This document shows, in pieces, positions 1 to 5,514 of a stretch of DNA of 39,448 nt; within the stretch, counting starts at the first letter, position 1, and each line of letters starts with the position of its first letter. Both the position numbers and the translations under genes were made by a program. The stretch covers positions 1 through 39,448 of the forward strand of contig CANRAU010000018.1 in assembly GCA_947628665.1 (NCBI GenBank). Reading direction: 5' to 3'. The notes under the pieces were generated by a model. The model ran no database searches. It had not been told where the DNA came from and worked only from the letters and a program-made list of their open reading frames with translations. Source of the DNA: an uncultured Clostridia bacterium (GTDB lineage Bacteria > Bacillota > Clostridia > Oscillospirales > Acutalibacteraceae).

Positions 1-104
1 GGCTGCGATGAGGGCGCCGCCCCTCAACCCCGCCGCCTTTTGAAAAAGGCGGGCGAAAACTTTTGGTTGTTTTGCTACCGCAAAACAGTTTATCGACAGA
101 CTGA
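1..104. repeat. Dispersed hairpin repeat, left window copy
   Basis: This stretch matches, as an ungapped inverted copy, bases 39332-39435 at the other end of the window, with three differences by eye in 104 bases. It contains several palindromes: GAGGGCG/CGCCCcTC, the CCGCCTTTT-ga-AAAAGGCGG core that recurs at about 3452, 24230 and 24765, and TTTTGC/GCAAAA. No reading frame is evident. It looks like a genome-wide intergenic element, and both window ends lying in it suggests that the contig broke at a repeat. Confidence 0.75.
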
Positions 105-130
105 AACCTCCCTTTTTGGGGGAGGTTTTT
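104..130 (+). terminator. Intrinsic terminator hairpin
   Basis: A 9-bp stem AAACCTCCC / GGGAGGTTT with a 7-base loop is followed by a T-run on the plus strand. It would stop transcription entering from a plus-strand gene left of the window. The A-rich left arm lets it act weakly on the minus strand too. Confidence 0.7.
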
Positions 131-155
131 GCATGAAAATACGTGACCTGTGAAT

Positions 156-192
156 AACGCCCGCAGGCGGTCGAAGCCGCTGCGGGCGTTTT
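156..192. terminator. Strong hairpin terminator downstream of the surface-protein gene
   Basis: A 10-bp arm AACGCCCGCA pairs with TGCGGGCGTT, with a nested GCGG/CCGC stem inside. A short T-run follows on the plus strand. On the minus strand it lies about 75 bases past the stop codon of the 888-residue surface protein and is its most likely terminator. The weak minus-strand U-tract makes the direction uncertain. Confidence 0.6.
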
Positions 193-265
193 CCGAAACC
201 GAGAGAAAAAATCCGTCTTGCCCTTTTGGGCGCGAACGACGCAAGCGGCAAATGCCGCCGACTGC

Positions 266-2932
266 TTACTCCCCAAAGGGGGACGCGGCCAAATAGGCGG
301 AAACGATGTTGTCGTAATTTGCAGAAAGCAAAGCTGTGCCTGCCGTTTCATAAAACGCATAGGCTTCTTTGCCGTCCGCATCCAAATACTTGACGAACGC
401 GATATAGGTCACGTCGCTGTTGGAAGCAAGGCTCGTGATCTCGATGCGCGCGGCGAATTCCGCGTCAGACCCGTCGATGTGCCGGATATAATTGGTGGTC
501 GCTACCGTGTAGTCCCCCTGATCATGTCCGGCCTTGGCTGCCGCCCGCGCCGTCTCCATGTCGAAGCCTTCTATCCCTTTATAGGCCACAAAGCCAAGCT
601 CGGTGATGGCGTTTTTTTGCGCGGCTTGCGGGTCGTTCGAGCCGGTATTTGCAAAATAGGCGTTCCAGTCGGCGTCGCTGATTTTGGAGATCACGCGGAA
701 TTGGAAGCGTTCCGCAACGGCGGTCGCACTCGTGCGCGTCATTTTGACCTGTGCTTTCGATTTCTCAACGACAGGACCGTCGGCATGCGCGAGTTCTCTG
801 TCGGTGTACAGGGTCAGATTCGCGGTGACCGGGGTGCTGAAATCGAATGGCGCGCCCCCTATGTCGGTTGCCCATGTCCCGTCGCCCGAACCGAGCGACC
901 ACGGCGAAGCCGTACCGTTATAGCCCACGAACTGTTCGCCCAGCGTTTGCGCGTTCTTATCTTTAAACGTCACATGGTAGCCGAACCAGGCTTCCCCGTC
1001 CGACCCCGTTCCCACGCCGCAGTTTCCGTTGCTTTCGGCGTTGTCGTAGAAGAAATATTGCCCCGCGTCGTCGGTGTGGAAATCGCCGTAGCCCGCAGTC
1101 AGGACAGGTGTTTGCTTCACGTCCGTGAGACGGTTGACGCCGAGCTTCGCGCCGTCGGTGAGTTCCCCTGTCACATGGATATACTCCGTCTCTTTGACAA
1201 GGCAGACGTTGCTTTCCGTCCCGTCGTCCGTAAGCGTATTGCCTGTTATGACGGGCGCGCCCGAAACGCCGAACGTACCGCTGTACACGGCTATACCGCC
1301 GCCGTAAGACTGCGCCGTATTGCCGGAGATCGTACCGCCTTCCATAGTAAAGGTACTCATCACATGTACACCACCGCCATAGGTTGCACGATTGTCGGAA
1401 ATCCCGCCGTTTTTCATGGTGAATGTCCCGTTACCCACAGCTACGCCGCCGCCATAGTTCGCATCGTTGCCGGAGATCGTACCGCTTTCCATAGTAAAGC
1501 TGCCGCCGTTCTTATCTGCTGCACCGCCGCCGGCCACATATACACCGCCTCCGAAGCCGTATGGAGAGGTTACGCTGTTATCGGACAGCTCGCCGCCTTT
1601 CATGGTGAAAACGCCGCTTCCCATATATACGCCGCCGCCCGAACTGCCTGTGTTGCGGGAGAGGACGCCGTTCTCCATAATGAAGCTGCCGCTGCCTACA
1701 TATACGCCGCCGCCCTGAGCCTGCGCTGTATTGTCGGAGACCGTGCCGCCGTTCACGTTGAAGACGCCTTCGTCTACATATACACCGCCGCCGGTACCTG
1801 TTGCGCTGTTGCCGGAGATCTCGCCGTTTTCCATCGTAAAGTCAGCAACGCTGCGTCTGACGTATACCCCGCCGCCATCGGCTGCACGGTTGCCGGAAAT
1901 TTTTCCGTTTTCCATTGTAAAGCCGTTACGCTCCACATACACGCCGCCGCCTTTGTACATTGCCTCGTTGTCGGAGATTTCGCCGCCTTTCATTGTAAAA
2001 CTGCTGCCCCATGTCATGTATACGCCGCCGCCCCCGGTGTTTACGACGCTGTTTGCGGAAATCACGCCGTTTTCCATCGTGAAGCTGCTTTTATTCATCA
2101 TATATACGCCGCCGCCGGCAAATTGTGCGTCGTTGCCGGAAATCGTGCCGCCTTTCATAAGAAAGACGGAATCGCCCGTCAAGCCGTTCATATGCACGCC
2201 GCCGCCTTGGGAGCTTGCATGGTTATCGGCAATCGCGCCGTTTTCCATGGTGAAGGTACTGCCGCTTCCTATCCACACGCCGCCGCCGTTGCCTGTCGAC
2301 GTGTTTTCGGAAATTGTGCCGCCTTTCATAAGGAATTCGCCGCTTTCCACATATACACCGCCGCCGGTGGTTGCGGTGTTATTGGAAATGGAGCCGCCTT
2401 CCATAGTGAAGGTACCGCTCGCCATATAAACGCCGCCGCTATATGTTTTGCTTGTGCTGCTTGCCTGGTTGCCGGAGATCGTACCGCCTTGCATAAGAAA
2501 AGCGCCGCCTTTCACAAGGACAGGGGTGTTTGTACCCCCGGTAATTACACCTGCGCCGCAATCGGTCAGGGTCAGCGTTGCACCGCTGCTTACGCTGATC
2601 GAACTGTCCCCGCTTGTGAGGGTATGTCCGTTGAGACAAAGGGTGACCTCGCCCGCATCCACATAGTATAGCGTTTTGGTAAGGGCTATATCGTCTTCCA
2701 AGTAATAATTTCCGCTCGCAATGTACTGTGAGGCGGTCGGATTGAACACTGCCCAGTCGGTATGGTCATGCTCGATCATCGGTTCCTGCGGGGCATCCGC
2801 CGCGGCTTGCACAGAATCAGCCGCCCCGTCGGTCGCCCGAACCTGCTGCGCGCCGAAAACACAGGTGCTTAAACACATACAAATGCATAGCGTCCATGAA
2901 AGCAAGCGTTTCAGACCCATTCCCTTTTTCAT
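266..2932 (-). CDS. Secreted right-handed beta-helix repeat protein (putative adhesin)
   Basis: An 888-residue protein. Residues 1-33 form a signal peptide: basic MKKGMGLKR, then a hydrophobic core, then a small-residue site near VRA. From about residue 150 to 545 there are about 15 copies of a 22-30 residue repeat of the form FTMENGxISGNxAxxxGGGVYV, typical of parallel beta-helix, polymorphic-membrane-protein-like surface proteins. Around 630-700 a stretch beginning YHVTFKDKN resembles an InlB/Listeria-Bacteroides repeat. The last 180 residues form a globular domain seen in clostridial exported proteins. I see no LPXTG, SLH or C-terminal membrane segment, so it may be released or held non-covalently. 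The start is fixed by AAGGAGG 8 bases upstream, and a good sigma-A promoter lies further upstream. It diverges from an XRE regulator gene. A substrate or host receptor cannot be inferred. Confidence 0.8.
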   Translation of the reverse strand: MKKGMGLKRLLSWTLCICMCLSTCVFGAQQVRATDGAADSVQAAADAPQEPMIEHDHTDWAVFNPTASQYIASGNYYLEDDIALTKTLYYVDAGEVTLCLNGHTLTSGDSSISVSSGATLTLTDCGAGVITGGTNTPVLVKGGAFLMQGGTISGNQASSTSKTYSGGVYMASGTFTMEGGSISNNTATTGGGVYVESGEFLMKGGTISENTSTGNGGGVWIGSGSTFTMENGAIADNHASSQGGGVHMNGLTGDSVFLMKGGTISGNDAQFAGGGVYMMNKSSFTMENGVISANSVVNTGGGGVYMTWGSSFTMKGGEISDNEAMYKGGGVYVERNGFTMENGKISGNRAADGGGVYVRRSVADFTMENGEISGNSATGTGGGVYVDEGVFNVNGGTVSDNTAQAQGGGVYVGSGSFIMENGVLSRNTGSSGGGVYMGSGVFTMKGGELSDNSVTSPYGFGGGVYVAGGGAADKNGGSFTMESGTISGNDANYGGGVAVGNGTFTMKNGGISDNRATYGGGVHVMSTFTMEGGTISGNTAQSYGGGIAVYSGTFGVSGAPVITGNTLTDDGTESNVCLVKETEYIHVTGELTDGAKLGVNRLTDVKQTPVLTAGYGDFHTDDAGQYFFYDNAESNGNCGVGTGSDGEAWFGYHVTFKDKNAQTLGEQFVGYNGTASPWSLGSGDGTWATDIGGAPFDFSTPVTANLTLYTDRELAHADGPVVEKSKAQVKMTRTSATAVAERFQFRVISKISDADWNAYFANTGSNDPQAAQKNAITELGFVAYKGIEGFDMETARAAAKAGHDQGDYTVATTNYIRHIDGSDAEFAARIEITSLASNSDVTYIAFVKYLDADGKEAYAFYETAGTALLSANYDNIVSAYLAASPFGE
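1290..2500 (-). repeat. Tandem beta-helix coding repeats
   Basis: Imperfect DNA repeats of roughly 66-90 bases encode the FTMENG...GGGVYV units. On the plus strand they show as recurring TATACxCCGCCGCC and GTTGTCGGAGAT-like blocks. Such an array is prone to unequal recombination, so copy number may vary between strains. The bias also keeps several antisense frames open. Confidence 0.8.
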
Positions 2933-2991
2933 GTCGAAGTCCTCCTTCGCGTGAAGTGTGGGGGTGACGAACTTCTGTTCCCTTTATAAAT

Positions 2992-3021
2992 ATTATAATG
3001 TGCTGATCTTGGGCTTGTCAA
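2992..3021 (-). promoter_or_regulatory. Sigma-A type promoter of the surface-protein gene
   Basis: On the minus strand a perfect TTGACA (3016-3021) and a perfect TATAAT (2992-2997) are separated by 18 bases. Transcription would start near 2985, leaving an mRNA leader of about 50 bases with the AAGGAGG ribosome site at its end. Confidence 0.8.
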
Positions 3022-3033
3022 CCCTTTTGCGTT

Positions 3034-3059
3034 AAGTTTAACTCAAAATGGTTAAACTT
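3034..3059. promoter_or_regulatory. Inverted-repeat operator, probable XRE site
   Basis: AAGTTTAAC (3034-3042) and GTTAAACTT (3051-3059) are perfect inverted arms separated by 8 bases. The site lies 12 bases upstream of the -35 of the surface-protein promoter and overlaps the likely -35 region of the XRE gene (TTAAAC at 3052-3057, with TATGAT at 3076-3081). That position suits autoregulation plus control of the divergent gene. The binding protein is inferred from adjacency. Confidence 0.6.
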
Positions 3060-3104
3060 TTTAGGGTTGAATCGCTATGATTTTATGTGCGGGAGGTGAT
3101 ACCC

Positions 3105-3347
3105 TTGAACATCGGAGAAGCCGTCAGAGAGCGGATATTGGAGCTGTGCCGAGAGCGAAGTATATCTGTCAACAAGCTGGGCACGATGAGCGGCGTTACG
3201 CAGTCCACGCTCAACAATATCGTTAGCGGCCGCAACAACAGCACCACGATCTCCACGATCAAAAAGCTGTGCGATGGGCTGGGCATCCCGATCGAGACCT
3301 TTTTCAATTCCGAGCTGTTTCGTGATTTGGAACAGGAACTCAAATAA
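3105..3347 (+). CDS. Small XRE-family (Cro/CI-type) transcriptional regulator
   Basis: An 80-residue protein that is almost entirely one helix-turn-helix domain. The sequence reads NIGEAVRERILELCRERSIS, then NKLGTMSGVTQSTLNNIVSG (the recognition helix region), then an ISTIKKLCDGLGIPIETFF tail typical of HTH_3 proteins. I take TTG at 3105 as the start because GGAGGTGAT sits directly upstream with 8-base spacing from GGAGG. A GTG at 3087 in the same frame would lie upstream of that ribosome site. There is no effector or dimerisation extension, so it probably acts as a homodimer on the adjacent operator. It is the only plus-strand gene in the left half, lies divergent to the surface-protein gene, and is followed by its own terminator. 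Confidence 0.85.
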   Translation: MNIGEAVRERILELCRERSISVNKLGTMSGVTQSTLNNIVSGRNNSTTISTIKKLCDGLGIPIETFFNSELFRDLEQELK

Positions 3348-3360
3348 ACCGACAAACCAT

Positions 3361-3406
3361 AAAACGGCTTGAGACGCTGCACAAAGCAGGTTTCAGGCCG
3401 TTTTTT
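3361..3406 (+). terminator. Terminator of the XRE gene
   Basis: The arm AAAACGGCTTGAGAC (3361-3375) pairs with GTTTCAGGCCGTTTT (3390-3404), with two wobble or mismatch positions and an inner CTGC/GCAG stem. A T-run follows. It starts 13 bases after the stop codon. Confidence 0.85.
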
Positions 3407-3445
3407 CCGTTCCGCCCTTTCCCTCCCACTTTCAAGGAGACAAAA

Positions 3446-3482
3446 CAAAAGTTTTTCGCCCGCCTTTTTTCAAAAAGGCGGT
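3446..3482. repeat. Dispersed repeat, truncated copy
   Basis: CAAAACAAAAGTTTTTCGCC runs into CGCCTTTTTTcaAAAAGGCG. This is the same core and left flank as the copy at the right window end, which has CAAAACAACTAAAAGTTTTC before the same hairpin. It lacks the outer TTTTGC/GCAAAA palindrome arm. It ends 14 bases before the parS site. Confidence 0.65.
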
Positions 3483-3496
3483 GGGGCGCGTCCGGA

Positions 3497-3512
3497 TGTT
3501 TCACGTGAAACC
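3497..3512. promoter_or_regulatory. parS centromere-like site 1
   Basis: TGTTTCACGTGAAACC matches the bacterial parS consensus TGTTTCACGTGAAACA at 15 of 16 positions. It lies in the intergenic space downstream of parB and about 8.5 kb from the presumptive origin. This is where ParB/Spo0J-type proteins load and from which SMC is recruited. Confidence 0.9.
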
Positions 3513-3769
3513 TTTCGGCGGCGAGGGCGGTTCTTCTTTTTGCCGCGGCAAAATTAACCCCTTGTTTTCTTCGGAAAAAGCGAAACAGCGGCCGGATGGG
3601 GGTCCGGTCGCTGCTCCGCTGTGGATGTGGGGTGTGAAAGAGAAGGATATGGATATTTAAAACGGGAATGGCAATAGGGGTGATCGCCGTCCCACGTTTT
3701 ACAAAGTCATGTGCGCCGCGTATCGGCGCAAACGGCGTGTCCGCCGTCGAAGCCGCGTAAAAGGGCTTC

Positions 3770-4603
3770 TTAAACCGCCTCGCTGTCGGAGGGAAGCGGG
3801 AGCTTGATCTGTTCGAGCTTCGGGATCCGCACAACATATTCGATATATTCGGGCGTTTCGCTTTTGGCGGCGTCTGCGTCCACGCCCGCGCGGCGAATGG
3901 TATCTACCGCGTGATTCAGCGTATTGATAAACACGCGCACGTCGCGAATGCCGCGCAAATTGTTGCGCGTCTTGCCCTCCTTCGAGAGCATTTGCTCGAT
4001 CAGCCGTTCGCTTTCCGCCACCGTCAGATGACGGTCGATCATAATGCCGAGCGCACGGTCACGGCGCGCGTCGTCCTCCAAAAGCAGCAGGGCGCGCGCA
4101 TGGCGTTCGGTCAGTCCCGCACGCGAAATCCGATACCGCATTTCTTCGGAAAGCTGCAACAGCCGCAGTTTATTGGAAATGGTGGACTGCGCCCTGCCGA
4201 GCTTTTTGGCTAGCTCGTCGCGGCTCAGGCCGTAGTTGTCGATCAGGCGTTCGATTGCCTCGGCCTCTTCAAAAAAGCTCAGATCCTGCCGCTGTAAGTT
4301 TTCGATCAGAGAATAGACCGCCGAGTTTTTGTCGTCCGTCTCGGTCACGATGGCGGGGATCTTCGTCAATCCCACCAGCCGCGCGGCGCGCAGTCTGCGT
4401 TCGCCCGTGATCAGTTCAAAGGTGTTCTCGTCGGTCGGGCGCACCGTAATAGGCTGTAAAATCCCGTTTTGGCGAATGCTCTGTGCAAGACCCTCCAGCT
4501 CGTCGTAATCAAACCGCTTTCTCGGCTGGTTGGGGTTCGGCACGATCTGCTCCTGCGGGATCAGGAAAATCTGCCCCGTGCTTTTGATTTTCGGTGTACG
4601 CAT
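3770..4603 (-). CDS. ParB/Spo0J/Noc family chromosome-organising protein
   Basis: A 277-residue CTP-switch DNA clamp protein. The N-terminal ParB/sulfiredoxin-like domain has PNPNQPRKRF (22-31), the GERRLRAAR motif (67-75) and ENLQRQDL (101-108). A helix-turn-helix follows, around LAKKLGRAQSTISNKLRLLQL (131-151). The C-terminal dimerisation part ends in IEYVVRIPK. It sits beside rsmG where Bacillus has noc, and no soj/parA gene follows. The residues Q139, K145 and R167 match the Noc type rather than the ParB type at positions reported to set site specificity. The amphipathic N-terminal membrane helix of Noc is absent. I start at ATG 4603, preceded by GGAAAG. An upstream in-frame GTG at 4720 would add 39 atypical residues and would begin at the promoter. 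Which role it plays, segregation or nucleoid occlusion, is open. Confidence 0.85.
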   Translation of the reverse strand: MRTPKIKSTGQIFLIPQEQIVPNPNQPRKRFDYDELEGLAQSIRQNGILQPITVRPTDENTFELITGERRLRAARLVGLTKIPAIVTETDDKNSAVYSLIENLQRQDLSFFEEAEAIERLIDNYGLSRDELAKKLGRAQSTISNKLRLLQLSEEMRYRISRAGLTERHARALLLLEDDARRDRALGIMIDRHLTVAESERLIEQMLSKEGKTRNNLRGIRDVRVFINTLNHAVDTIRRAGVDADAAKSETPEYIEYVVRIPKLEQIKLPLPSDSEAV

Positions 4604-4643
4604 CCGTCTTTCCGTGATACCGCTTTCGGGTATCGTTCCTTTC
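4604..4643 (-). promoter_or_regulatory. SD-hairpin leader of the parB-like gene
   Basis: On the mRNA, GAAAGGAAC is followed by GATACC (plus 4629-4634), a 7-base CGAAAGC loop, and GGTATC (plus 4616-4621). Then come ACGGAAAGACGG and the ATG. It is the simplest member of the family of seven leaders described in the findings. Confidence 0.6.
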
Positions 4644-4721
4644 TCCGATGATGGGCAGGAACAGCTTCCCGTCACGGACTCTCCGTTCAAAAAACCGCCC
4701 GTCGGCTTGTCCTGTGACACA

Positions 4722-4751
4722 AGGATAGCACGGTCGGGCGGGATTTGTAAA
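4722..4751 (-). promoter_or_regulatory. Probable promoter of the parB-like gene
   Basis: Minus-strand TTTACA (4746-4751) and TATCCT (4722-4727) are separated by 18 bases. They sit directly after the rsmG terminator, so the gene is probably a separate transcript with a leader of about 110 bases. Confidence 0.55.
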
Positions 4752-4792
4752 GAAAAACCGTTCGCCCAAAAAGGCGGCGTTTTGGCGGTTTT
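4752..4792 (-). terminator. Terminator of the mnmG-rsmG transcript
   Basis: On the minus strand AAAACCG pairs with CGGTTTT around an inner GCC/GGC-rich helix, followed by a T-rich tract. It starts shortly after the rsmG stop codon. Confidence 0.65.
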
Positions 4793-4797
4793 CCCTT

Positions 4798-5514
4798 TTA
4801 TTTTAATGGATTTTTGGCGATTTTTGCTGAGGGACGCGGATATTTTGGCGGGGTTTGCGATATTTTCCGCACCGTAACGATGCGTCTGGGCATATTTTTT
4901 GCCAAATCGAACAGAAAATCGGACTCGACTTGGCCGCCGAGCAGGTGTATCGCCCCGCGCGCCTTGTCGATCTCTTCCTCGGCGGCGGCGGATTTCATGG
5001 CGAGGAACGCGCCGCCTTGCTTTACAAAGGGCAGGCAGTATTCCGACAAAACGGGCAGTGCGGCAACGGCGCGTGCAGTCGCAAAATCAAAGCGTTCCCG
5101 AAATTGCGCGTCCTGCCCCGCCTCCTCGGCGCGCGCGTGTACGGTCTCGCCCGTCAGCGAAACCGCCGCAAGCACGTTTTCAATAAAGCCGAGCTTCTTT
5201 TTGGTGCTGTCCAAAAACGTAACGGAAAGGTCGGGGCGCACGAGCTTTAATACAAGCCCCGGGAAGCCCGCGCCCGTGCCGACGTCGATAACCGACGCGT
5301 TTTGCGGAAATTCGACATAGGAAAACAGGGAGAGGCAGTCCGCAAAATGCTTGATGGTGACCTCGTCCGGCTCTGTAACGGCGGTCAGATTAAACTGTCG
5401 GTTCGTCTCGGCAAGCAGGTCGGCGTATCGGTCGAGCCGCGCAAGGGCGTCGTCGGGAAAGCGAAGCTCCAAAGCGCAAAGTGTATCCAAAAGCAACGCA
5501 CGGTTCAGCGGCAT
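4798..5514 (-). CDS. rsmG: 16S rRNA (guanine527-N7)-methyltransferase RsmG
   Basis: A 238-residue class I SAM-dependent methyltransferase that modifies G527 (E. coli numbering) of 16S rRNA. The SAM-binding loop VIDVGTGAGFPGLVLKL is plain near residue 70. FLDSTKKKLGFIENV follows (motif II), and FDFATARAVAALPVL is the family-typical catalytic core. The extra C-terminal tail KISQTPPKYPRPSAKIAKNP is the usual basic RsmG end. I use the ATG whose last bases overlap the mnmG stop (ATGTGATG junction), with AAGGAGG inside the mnmG end at 7-base spacing. A GTG one codon earlier is also possible. Translation is probably coupled to mnmG. Confidence 0.95.
   Translation of the reverse strand: MPLNRALLLDTLCALELRFPDDALARLDRYADLLAETNRQFNLTAVTEPDEVTIKHFADCLSLFSYVEFPQNASVIDVGTGAGFPGLVLKLVRPDLSVTFLDSTKKKLGFIENVLAAVSLTGETVHARAEEAGQDAQFRERFDFATARAVAALPVLSEYCLPFVKQGGAFLAMKSAAAEEEIDKARGAIHLLGGQVESDFLFDLAKNMPRRIVTVRKISQTPPKYPRPSAKIAKNPLK

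Larger units (their letters stand above)
3348..3769. other. Gene-free region between the XRE gene and parB
   Basis: I find no credible gene here. It holds, in order, the XRE terminator, a truncated copy of the dispersed CCGCCTTTT/AAAAGGCGG repeat (about 3446-3482), a parS site (3497-3512), and a 16-base palindrome TTTTGCCGCGGCAAAA (3538-3553). An AGCGGCCGGA/TCCGGTCGCT hairpin follows near 3590-3616. A run of close hairpins sits just past the parB stop at 3712-3730 (TGCGCCG/CGGCGCA), 3732-3747 (ACGGCG/CGCCGT) and 3749-3769 (GAAGCC/GGCTTC). Confidence 0.6.

Noticed and set aside
218-2671. An 817-codon open frame on the plus strand opposite the surface-protein gene
   Set aside because: It mirrors the repeats of the minus-strand gene, which has a signal peptide, SD and promoter. 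The antisense product is His/Ala/Val-rich noise with no recognisable domain.
4604-4720. A 39-residue N-terminal extension of the ParB-like protein from GTG 4720
   Set aside because: It would start at the promoter with no SD, has no family resemblance, and runs through the structured leader. GGAAAG precedes ATG 4603.
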